Shown: positions 39,872-45,938 of the stretch, one piece after another | Layout: every line of letters starts with the position of its first letter | Numbering within the stretch: the stretch's first letter is position 1 | Position numbers and translations under genes: made by a program | Source of the DNA: DASTOB01 sp035720425 | Lineage (GTDB): Bacteria; Chloroflexota; Limnocylindria; Limnocylindrales; CSP1-4 | DNA length: 45,938 bases | Assembly: GCA_035720425.1 (NCBI GenBank) | Contig: DASTOB010000139.1 | Coordinates: 1-45,938, forward strand | Direction of reading: 5' to 3' | The notes under the pieces: generated by a model | What the model saw: the letters and a program-made list of their open reading frames with translations, nothing else | Databases searched by the model: none | Told to the model about the DNA's origin: nothing

Positions 39872-41539
39872 TCAGACCTCGACGACGACCGGAAAGACCA
39901 TCGGCCGTCGCTTCGTCTGTTCGTAGAGGTAGCGCGAGACGCCGTCCTTGATCTGACTCTTCAGGAGTCCCACCTCGCTGATGTGGTCGCCGGGGTTCTC
40001 GATCGAGGCGACGACCCGGTCGATCGCCTCCTCCATGATCGGGTCACGCTCGTTGAGGTGAACGAAGCCGCGAGTGATGATCTCCGGCCGCCCGATCACC
40101 TGGCCGGTCTGCTTGTCGACCGTCACGACGACCATGAACATGCCGTCGTTGGCCAGCGCCCGCCGGTCGCGCAGGACGATCTCGCCGACGTCGCCCACGG
40201 ACAGCCCGTCGACGAAGACGTAGCCGGCCGCGACCGGCTGGCCGCGCCGCGCGGAACCGTCGGCGCTGATCTCGATCGGCGTGCCGTTCTCGATGATGAA
40301 CACGTTCTCCGGGGCGACGCCCGTCTCGATCGCCAGGCGCCCGTGCTGGACCTGCATGCGGAACTCGCCGTGGATGGGGATGAAGTGGCGCGGCTTGGTC
40401 AGGCCGAGCATGAGCTTGAGCTCTTCCTGGCTCGCATGACCTGAGACGTGCGCCCGCTTGATCGTGTGATAGAAGACGTTCGCCCCGACCTTGAACAGGT
40501 TGTCGATCGTCCGGGCGACGTACTCCTCGTTGCCGGGGATGGGACTGGCGCTCACGATGACGGTGTCGCCCGGCTGGATCTCGACGAAGCGGTGGTCGCG
40601 GTTCGCCATCCGGGCGAGGCCGGCCATCGGCTCGCCCTGGGCGCCGGTCGTGGCGATGACGAGCTTGCCGTCCGGCACGTCCTTGATCCGGTCCTTGCCC
40701 ACGATCCGCGACGGGTCGTAGGTCAGATAGCCCAGGTCCGTCGCGATCCGGAAGTTCTGCTCCATCGAGCGGCCGATGACCGTCACCTGGCGATCCATGT
40801 CGGCCGCCGCGTCGAGGACCTGCTGGATGCGGGCGATGTTGGAGGCGAACGTCGCCACGATGACGCGGCCGTCGAGCGGCTCCATGATCTCGCGGAACGC
40901 CTCGCCGACCGTGCGCTCCGACGGCGTGTAACCGGGGTTCTCCGCCCGGGTCGAGTCGGACAGGAGGCAGATCACGCCCTCCTCGCCGAGCTTGGCGAGG
41001 ATGTGGAAGTCGGACAGCTTGCCGTCGACCGGCGTGTGGTCGAACTTGAAGTCGCCCGTGTGGACGACGACGCCGACCGGCGTCCGAAGGGCGATCCCCA
41101 TCGCGTCCGGGATCGAGTGGCCGACGCGGAACGGCAGGACGGTGAACGGTCCGATCGTCACCTCGTCGCCCGGTTCGAGCGCGATGAGCGGGTTGTTGTG
41201 GAGCTTGTGCTCCTTGATCTTGTTGCCGAGCAGGCCGCGGGCGAGGGTCGACGCGTAGATCGGGACGCCTGGGAACTCGGGCAGGATGTACGGCAGCCCG
41301 CCGACGTGATCCTCGTGGGCGTGGGTGATGAGGAACGCCCGGACGTTCCCCCGGCGCTCCTTGAGGTACGTGATGTCCGGGACGACGAGGTCGATCCCGA
41401 ACATCTCCTCGTCGGGGAACATGAGTCCGCAGTCGATGACGACGATGTCGTCGCCGTACTCGAAGACGTACATGTTCTTGCCGATCTCCCCCACCCCGCC
41501 GAGCGGGATGATGCGGAGGAGCTGGTCTGAAGGTGCCAT
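39872..41539 (-). CDS. rnj: ribonuclease J
   Basis: 555 residues, full family length. The metallo-beta-lactamase core has ITHAHEDHVGGL (HxHxDH at 73-78), followed by the beta-CASP domain: LLSDSTRAENPGYT, VIVATFASNIARIQQ, VIVSASPIPGNEE and HVSGHASQEELKLML. The C-terminal domain starts near residue 450 (VFVDGLSVGDVGEIVLRDRR). RNase J has endonuclease and 5'-3' exonuclease activities and replaces RNase E in mRNA decay of many bacteria. A few genes away lies PNPase, its frequent decay partner. The start is ATG 41539. Confidence 0.97.
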   Translation of the reverse strand: MAPSDQLLRIIPLGGVGEIGKNMYVFEYGDDIVVIDCGLMFPDEEMFGIDLVVPDITYLKERRGNVRAFLITHAHEDHVGGLPYILPEFPGVPIYASTLARGLLGNKIKEHKLHNNPLIALEPGDEVTIGPFTVLPFRVGHSIPDAMGIALRTPVGVVVHTGDFKFDHTPVDGKLSDFHILAKLGEEGVICLLSDSTRAENPGYTPSERTVGEAFREIMEPLDGRVIVATFASNIARIQQVLDAAADMDRQVTVIGRSMEQNFRIATDLGYLTYDPSRIVGKDRIKDVPDGKLVIATTGAQGEPMAGLARMANRDHRFVEIQPGDTVIVSASPIPGNEEYVARTIDNLFKVGANVFYHTIKRAHVSGHASQEELKLMLGLTKPRHFIPIHGEFRMQVQHGRLAIETGVAPENVFIIENGTPIEISADGSARRGQPVAAGYVFVDGLSVGDVGEIVLRDRRALANDGMFMVVVTVDKQTGQVIGRPEIITRGFVHLNERDPIMEEAIDRVVASIENPGDHISEVGLLKSQIKDGVSRYLYEQTKRRPMVFPVVVEV

Positions 41540-41552
41540 TCGATGTGGTGTC

Positions 41553-42326
41553 CTAGAAGAGGGTGAGTTGATCGTCGGGGGGTGCGTCGGGCGGCGGCAG
41601 CGCCGCGGCCGACACGGGCGGAGCGGCGATGGTCGTGGCGGGCGGCGTGACGGCGGCGGTCGGTTCTGCCGATTCGGTCGAGTCGGTCGAGTCGGTCGGT
41701 CCGGCGTCCGTCGCGGCGATCATGCGGTCCGCGCGCTTCGAGCGCGCGTCGAGGAGCGCTCGCGGGATGCCGGCGACGTCCTCGAAGCTCTGGCGCTCCA
41801 CCTCCGTCGAGCGCAGCGCGGCGGCAGGGTGGTAGAGCGCGTAGACGAGCGCATCGGACGCCCCCGTGGCCGGGTCGGCCGAGCGTACTGTCCCGTGAGC
41901 CTGGGAGATCCGTGCCCCGGGCATGAATCGGCCCATCGAGTGGCGACCAAGGGTCACGACGAGCGCCGGGTCGAGCACGGTCAGCTGGCGCTGGAGGTAC
42001 GGCAGGCACGCCGCGATCTCGTCCGGCTCCGGGTCGCGATTGTCCGGCGGACGGCACTTGACGATGTTCGTGATGAACACGTCCTCGCGACGCCAGCCGA
42101 TCGAGCCGAGCAGCTTGACGAGCAGGTCACCGGCGCGACCGACGAACGGCCGCCCCTGCCGGTCCTCGTTGAACCCGGGGCCTTCGCCGACGAACACGAC
42201 TTCCGTGTCCGGGTTGCCCTCGCCCGGGACGGCGCGCGTTCGGCCGGTGTGGAGCCGACAGCGGGTACAGACGTTCACCTCGGCCGCGATCGCGTCGAGC
42301 GCCGCGCGGCGCTCGGCGTCGGTCAC
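41553..42326 (-). CDS. family-4 uracil-DNA glycosylase with clamp-binding-like tail
   Basis: 257 residues from GTG 42326, overlapping the asd stop by four bases (GTGA). The iron-sulfur ligands are CTRC (Cys 20, 23), VKCRPP (Cys 91) and IAACLPY (Cys 107). The uracil-site motif is VFVGEGPGFNED and the conserved late motif is YHPAAAL. Type-4 enzymes remove uracil from DNA and are heat-stable in many hosts. Residues about 205-252 are a Ser/Thr/Ala/Pro tail, and the protein ends QLTLF, close to the bacterial sliding-clamp consensus QL(S/D)LF. Confidence 0.94.
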   Translation of the reverse strand: MTDAERRAALDAIAAEVNVCTRCRLHTGRTRAVPGEGNPDTEVVFVGEGPGFNEDRQGRPFVGRAGDLLVKLLGSIGWRREDVFITNIVKCRPPDNRDPEPDEIAACLPYLQRQLTVLDPALVVTLGRHSMGRFMPGARISQAHGTVRSADPATGASDALVYALYHPAAALRSTEVERQSFEDVAGIPRALLDARSKRADRMIAATDAGPTDSTDSTESAEPTAAVTPPATTIAAPPVSAAALPPPDAPPDDQLTLF

Positions 42327-43444
42327 GCCGATCCCCCGCCCACCCCGGAGGTGACCGTCTCGCGACGGGAGCGGGCGCGGATCCAGTCGCGCGCCACGAG
42401 CGCCTCGGCCAGCTCGACCGCGTTCGTGGCCGCGCCCTTGCGGAGGTTGTCGCTCACGACCCAGAACGCGATCCCGCGGTCGTCCGCGATCGACGGGTCG
42501 CGGCGGACCCGACCGACGAACACCTCGTCGCGGCCGGCCGCCCGGCTGGCGAGCGGGTACGTATGGCTGGCCGGGTCGTCCTCGACGACGACGCCGGGCA
42601 CGCGACCGAACAGGTCGCGGGCGCGCTCCGGGGTCAGCGGCTTGCGGGTCTCGACGTGGACCGCCTCGGAATGGCTCACGAAGACCGGGATTCTCACGGC
42701 CGTGCACGACAAGCGCAGCTCTGGGAGATGGAGGATCTTGCGACTCTCGGTGACGACCTTCCACTCCTCCTTCGTGTAGCCGTTGTCGAGGAAGACGTCG
42801 ATCTCCGGCAGCGCGTTGAACGCGATCGGGTGCGGATAGATCGTCGCTTCCTTCGGCTGGCCGGACGCATGGGCGCGGATCTGGCCCTCGAGCTCGGCGA
42901 TCGCGTCGGCACCCGTGCCGGACACCGACTGGTACGTGTCGACGACGACCCGCTCGATCCCGACCGAGTCGCGGATGGCCATGAGCACCGGCACGAGCTG
43001 CATCGTCGAGCAGTTCGGGTTGGCGACGATTCCCTCGTGCCACTCGAGATCGTCCGGGTTGACCTGGCTGACGACGAGCGGGACGGCCGGGTCCATGCGC
43101 CAGGCCGACGAGTTGTCGATGACGGTCGCACCCCGGGCCGCCGCGTGGGGCGCCAGCTCCTTCGACACGTCCCCGCCCGCCGAGAAGAGGGCGATGTCGA
43201 CCCCGTCGAATGCGTCCGGGACGGCCTCCGCGATCTCGTGGGTCCGCCCGTCGACCGACACGGTGCGCCCGGCCGAGCGCCCGGAGGCGAGCAGGCGCAA
43301 CTCGCCGACGGGAAACTCCCGTTCGAAGAGGACCTGGATCATCGTCCGGCCGACGACGCCGGTGGCGCCGACGACCGCGACGGTCAAGGGTCGATTGGGC
43401 ATTCGGGGCACTGCTCCGCTGGCGCTGTCGTGCTGGCCGGGCAC
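42323..43444 (-). CDS. asd: aspartate-semialdehyde dehydrogenase
   Basis: 373 residues from GTG 43444, or 359 from ATG 43402; homology starts at VAVVGATGVVGRTMIQVL near the second start. The catalytic cysteine is in VANPNCSTMQLVPVL (Cys 145 in the longer form), preceded by SAWRMDPAVPLVVSQVNP. SVSGTGADAI and HSEAVHVE are also family motifs. It makes aspartate semialdehyde for lysine/diaminopimelate and threonine/methionine. TATACT ends six bases before the GTG, so a leaderless GTG start is plausible. First gene of the run through udg, rnj and ftsK. Confidence 0.95.
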   Translation of the reverse strand: MPGQHDSASGAVPRMPNRPLTVAVVGATGVVGRTMIQVLFEREFPVGELRLLASGRSAGRTVSVDGRTHEIAEAVPDAFDGVDIALFSAGGDVSKELAPHAAARGATVIDNSSAWRMDPAVPLVVSQVNPDDLEWHEGIVANPNCSTMQLVPVLMAIRDSVGIERVVVDTYQSVSGTGADAIAELEGQIRAHASGQPKEATIYPHPIAFNALPEIDVFLDNGYTKEEWKVVTESRKILHLPELRLSCTAVRIPVFVSHSEAVHVETRKPLTPERARDLFGRVPGVVVEDDPASHTYPLASRAAGRDEVFVGRVRRDPSIADDRGIAFWVVSDNLRKGAATNAVELAEALVARDWIRARSRRETVTSGVGGGSA

Positions 43445-43450
43445 CGCGCG

Positions 43451-43456
43451 AGTATA
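43451..43456 (-). promoter_or_regulatory. candidate -10 box of the asd operon
   Basis: TATACT on the minus strand, the best -10 in the window, with six bases to GTG 43444. The start ATG 43402 would give a 42-base leader with a poor ribosome site. Confidence 0.5.
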
Positions 43457-43555
43457 TCAGCGGGGCCCTTTCGATCGGCCGCGGTCACCCGGTCTGCCGT
43501 CTTCGCGGTCGCCGTGAATGGCGATCCTTGCGCCGGTCCGGTCCCACGAATGAAG

Positions 43556-43586
43556 GAGCCCGCCGCGTCGGTGACGCGGCGGGCTC
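43556..43586 (-). terminator. strong hairpin after pnp
   Basis: GAGCCCGCCGCGTC (43556-43569) pairs perfectly over 14 bp with GACGCGGCGGGCTC (43573-43586) around a three-base loop. The minus strand continues CTTCATTCG, a poor U-tract. It lies 42 bases past the pnp stop and separates pnp from the asd promoter. Confidence 0.75.
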
Positions 43587-43627
43587 GACAGCCTGGGTCG
43601 ATATGGGCGCCGCGGGCGGCGCGTCGG

Positions 43628-45938
43628 TCAGACCGGTTCCTTGGCGAGGTGGCGCTGCATGGCGGCCTTGCGGGACAGGTTGACCCGGCCCTGCCGGTCG
43701 ATCTCCATGACCACGACCATGACCTCGTCGCCGACCGACACGACGTCCTCGACGGACGGCACGTGGTAGTCCGCGAGCTCACCGATCCGGACGAGCCCCT
43801 CCTTGCCCGGCAGGATCTCGACGAACGCGCCGAAGCCCATGATCCGGGTGACCTTGCCGAGGTAGAGCGCGCCGACCTCGACCTCGCGGGTGAGGCTCTC
43901 GATCCACTGGATCGCCTTGCGCGAGTTCTCGCCAGAGACGGCCGCGATCTCGACCGTGCCGTCGTCCTCGACGTTGATCTCCGTCTGGGTCTCTTCCTGG
44001 ATCTTGCGGATCATCGATCCACCCTTGCCGATGATCTCGCGGATCTTCTCGGGGTTGATCTTGATCGTGATGATCCGCGGCGCGAAGTCGCTCATGCTCG
44101 CACGCGACTCCGGGAGCACCTCGGCCATCTTGTCGAGGATCGTCAGGCGGGCGGCGAGCGCCTGCTTCAGACCGTCGCGGATGACCGCCTCGCTGATGCC
44201 CTGGACCTTGATGTCCATCTGGAGGGCCGTCACGCCGTCGCGGGTGCCGGTGACCTTGAAGTCCATGTCGCCGATCGCATCCTCCTTACCGAGGATGTCG
44301 GTCAGGACGACGAACCGGCCGTCTGGCTCCGTGATGAGGCCCATCGCCGCCCCGGCGACCGGTGCCGAGATCGGCACGCCGGCATCCATGAGCGCGAGCG
44401 TCGAGCCGCATGTCGAGGCCATCGAGGTCGAGCCGTTCGAGGTCACGCACTCGCTGACGAGGCGGATCACGTACGGGAAGTCCTCGTGGCTCGGCAGGAC
44501 CGGCACGAGCGCACGCTCGGCGAGGTGGCCGTGCCCGATGTCGCGCCGGCTGGGCCCGCGCATCATCTTGTTCTCGCCCGTGCTGTACGGCGGGAAGTTG
44601 TAGTGGTGGATGTAGCGCTTCTCGGTCTCCGGGCTGATCGTGTCGATCCGCTGGACATCCGATGACGAACCGAGCGTGGCGACCGTCAGCGCCTGGGTCT
44701 CACCGCGGGTGAACAGGCCGGAGCCGTGGGCGCGCGGGATGAGGCCCACCTCGACCGAGATCGGGCGGATGTCGGTCAGGCCACGACCGTCGATCCTGAT
44801 GCCCTCGTCGAGGACGAGCCGGCGGACGGTCTTCTTCTGGAGCAGGCTGAACAGCGACTTGCTGACACGGGCCTCGCGGCGGGCCGCCTCGAGGAGGGCG
44901 GTCGTGTCGCCGCCGCTGCGCTGCGCGCGCACGGCGCTGGCGATCGACTCGCGGAGCGTCGAGATCCGGCCCGGCAGGTCCTTGGCGAACCACAGGAGCA
45001 GGCTGGCCGTCGCCTCGGCGTCAGGGAGCGCACGGTGGCCCTGGGCGAGCTCGATCCCGAAGAAGCGGGCGAGGTCGCCGAGCTTGTACGACTCCGCGCC
45101 GGGGTAGCCCTCGCGGGCGATCACGAGCGTGTCGAGGTAGGTCCCGGGCTTGAACCGGAAGCCGTCGCCGAGCGCCTGCTCGATGAACCCGAGGTCGAAC
45201 CCGACGTTGTGACCGACGACCATGGCGTCGCCGACGTAGTCGAGCAGCTTGGTTGCCGCGTCCTTGGGGCTCGGTGCACCCTTCACGTCGGCGTCGGTGA
45301 TGCCGTGCATCTGGTGGCCGACGATCGGGCGGCCCGGGTTCACGAGGGTCGACCAGCGGTCGACGATCTTCGTGCCCTTGACCTTGACTGCGGCGATCTC
45401 GACGAGATCCGACATCTTCGGATCCGTCCCGGTTGTCTCGACGTCGATGACGACGAGCTCACGCTCCGCGTCGGTCGCCGAGGCAAACTCGAGGACGGAG
45501 TTCGTCGACGGCTCGAGATACGGCAGCCGCTTGGCCTTGCCGACCGCCGTGCGGAGCTCCTCCTGGAGGTCGACGAGCGGCTGGAGCGCCCGATGACCGA
45601 ACAGGATCGCCTCCGCCATGACGTCCTCGGGCAGGAGCTTCGCGCCGGCCTCGACCATCATGATCGCGTCGCGCGTGCCGGCCACGATGAGGTCGAGCTC
45701 CGACTCCGCGAGCTGGCTGTGGGTGGGGTTGACGACGAACTCGCCGCCGATCCGCCCGACCCGGACGGCGCCGATCGGGCCGTTGAACGGGATCTCGCTG
45801 ATCGTCAGGGCGGCCGACGCGGCGACCGTGCCGATGACGTCCGGGTTGTTCTCCTGGTCCGTCGAGAGGACGGTGACCACGAGCTGGACGTCGTCCTTGT
45901 AGCCCTCGGGGAAGAGCGGCCGGATCGGCCGGTCCGTC
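43628..45938 (-). CDS. pnp: polynucleotide phosphorylase with embedded DnaQ-like exonuclease domain, N terminus beyond the window
   Basis: Residues are numbered here from the codon at 45880; about 19 more are visible upstream and roughly 95 lie beyond the right edge. The first RNase PH domain ends near 115 (TDRPIRPLFPEG, FNGPIGAVRVG). A DEDDh exonuclease domain occupies about 141-298. Linker helices and the second RNase PH domain follow, with IRIDGR, TRGETQAL, SRRDIGHG and the metal/catalytic GKEDAIGDMDFKV (Asp 534, Asp 540, Lys 542). A KH domain (IIGKGGSMIRKIQ) and an S1 domain (IMGFGAFVEILPGKEGLV) complete it. Estimated full length is about 860, against about 700-720 usually. PNPase degrades RNA phosphorolytically 3'-5' as a ring trimer. 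The gene ends in a strong hairpin. Confidence 0.96.
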   Translation of the reverse strand, partial: TDRPIRPLFPEGYKDDVQLVVTVLSTDQENNPDVIGTVAASAALTISEIPFNGPIGAVRVGRIGGEFVVNPTHSQLAESELDLIVAGTRDAIMMVEAGAKLLPEDVMAEAILFGHRALQPLVDLQEELRTAVGKAKRLPYLEPSTNSVLEFASATDAERELVVIDVETTGTDPKMSDLVEIAAVKVKGTKIVDRWSTLVNPGRPIVGHQMHGITDADVKGAPSPKDAATKLLDYVGDAMVVGHNVGFDLGFIEQALGDGFRFKPGTYLDTLVIAREGYPGAESYKLGDLARFFGIELAQGHRALPDAEATASLLLWFAKDLPGRISTLRESIASAVRAQRSGGDTTALLEAARREARVSKSLFSLLQKKTVRRLVLDEGIRIDGRGLTDIRPISVEVGLIPRAHGSGLFTRGETQALTVATLGSSSDVQRIDTISPETEKRYIHHYNFPPYSTGENKMMRGPSRRDIGHGHLAERALVPVLPSHEDFPYVIRLVSECVTSNGSTSMASTCGSTLALMDAGVPISAPVAGAAMGLITEPDGRFVVLTDILGKEDAIGDMDFKVTGTRDGVTALQMDIKVQGISEAVIRDGLKQALAARLTILDKMAEVLPESRASMSDFAPRIITIKINPEKIREIIGKGGSMIRKIQEETQTEINVEDDGTVEIAAVSGENSRKAIQWIESLTREVEVGALYLGKVTRIMGFGAFVEILPGKEGLVRIGELADYHVPSVEDVVSVGDEVMVVVMEIDRQGRVNLSRKAAMQRHLAKEPV
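44987..45460 (-). other. embedded DEDDh (DnaQ-like) 3'-5' exonuclease domain within PNPase
   Basis: Within pnp, uninterrupted in frame. Exo I is VVIDVETTGTDP (Asp 146, Glu 148), Exo II is VVGHNVGFDLGFIEQAL (Asp 229) and Exo III is GHRALPDAEAT (His 282, Asp 287), so all five DEDDh residues are present. HQMHGITDADV and LGDLARFFGI match the replicative-proofreading (DnaQ/PolC) type. It sits at the start of the helical linker between the two RNase PH domains. Its size equals the excess length over ordinary PNPase. Base composition and codon choice do not differ visibly from the rest. Confidence 0.93.

Noticed and set aside
37382..40444. 1020-codon plus-strand open frame opposite ftsK
   Set aside because: It is antisense to ftsK, rodZ and rnj, all of which have full-length homology. 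Long antisense frames are expected at this GC content. The translated product is Arg/Asp/Val-rich with no domain.
42563..44665. 700-codon plus-strand open frame opposite asd and pnp
   Set aside because: The same GC artefact: it mirrors asd and pnp codons and has no recognisable motif.
1..45938. tRNA, rRNA, CRISPR, transposon or prophage
   Set aside because: No cloverleaf, rRNA segment, spaced repeat array, transposase or phage protein was recognised on either strand by eye. A covariance-model scan was not possible.

Overview
This 45.9-kb window is a very GC-rich (about 70% by eye), densely packed bacterial chromosome segment. I saw no rRNA, tRNA, CRISPR array, insertion sequence or phage gene. 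RNase J, PNPase, an FtsK/RodZ cluster, many single-gene ArsR/TetR/XRE regulators, Gfo/Idh/MocA oxidoreductases and many starts without a Shine-Dalgarno suggest a high-GC Chloroflexota lineage (Limnocylindria-like). An actinobacterial relative is less likely. This placement is inference only.

Left part (1-9500): a partial F420-type (DDN-like) nitroreductase, an alpha/beta hydrolase, the ribosome-associated ABC-F protein EttA, a quinone-oxidoreductase-like dehydrogenase, a GIDE-domain/LemA membrane pair, an ECF sigma factor coupled to a membrane-anchored beta-propeller protein, and two coupled Gfo/Idh/MocA dehydrogenases.

Middle part (9500-29500): accessory genes in short operons. They include a PaiB-like protein, an XRE regulator overlapping a small membrane protein, a membrane hydrolase, a TetR regulator with an orphan PEP-utilizer swivelling-domain protein, an MGT-type glycosyltransferase, ArsR-SRPBCC-VOC and ArsR-MFS operons, a MoaD-like protein with a BNR-repeat protein, a DsrE protein, an Eis-like acetyltransferase, and a coupled pirin/LigB-type dioxygenase pair. 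Several regulators have clear inverted repeats at their promoters.

Right part (29500-45938), all on the minus strand: pnp, asd, a family-4 uracil-DNA glycosylase, rnj, ftsK, rodZ, pncC, a murC-like ligase, a SnoaL-like protein, yajQ, a 34-residue membrane peptide, a TPP enzyme, then a triple-rhodanese sulfurtransferase behind its own leader. Many neighbours overlap by 1-4 bases.

The most striking finding is the polynucleotide phosphorylase at the right edge. A complete DnaQ-like DEDDh 3'-5' exonuclease domain with all five catalytic residues is embedded in frame between its two RNase PH halves. Second is a 26-codon Cys-Cys-Ile-Cys leader ORF followed by an intrinsic-terminator hairpin upstream of the sulfurtransferase, which looks like a cysteine-responsive attenuator. 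Others are a uracil-DNA glycosylase ending in a sliding-clamp-type motif, and a recurring -10 hexamer 6-9 bases from start codons that points to widespread leaderless mRNAs.
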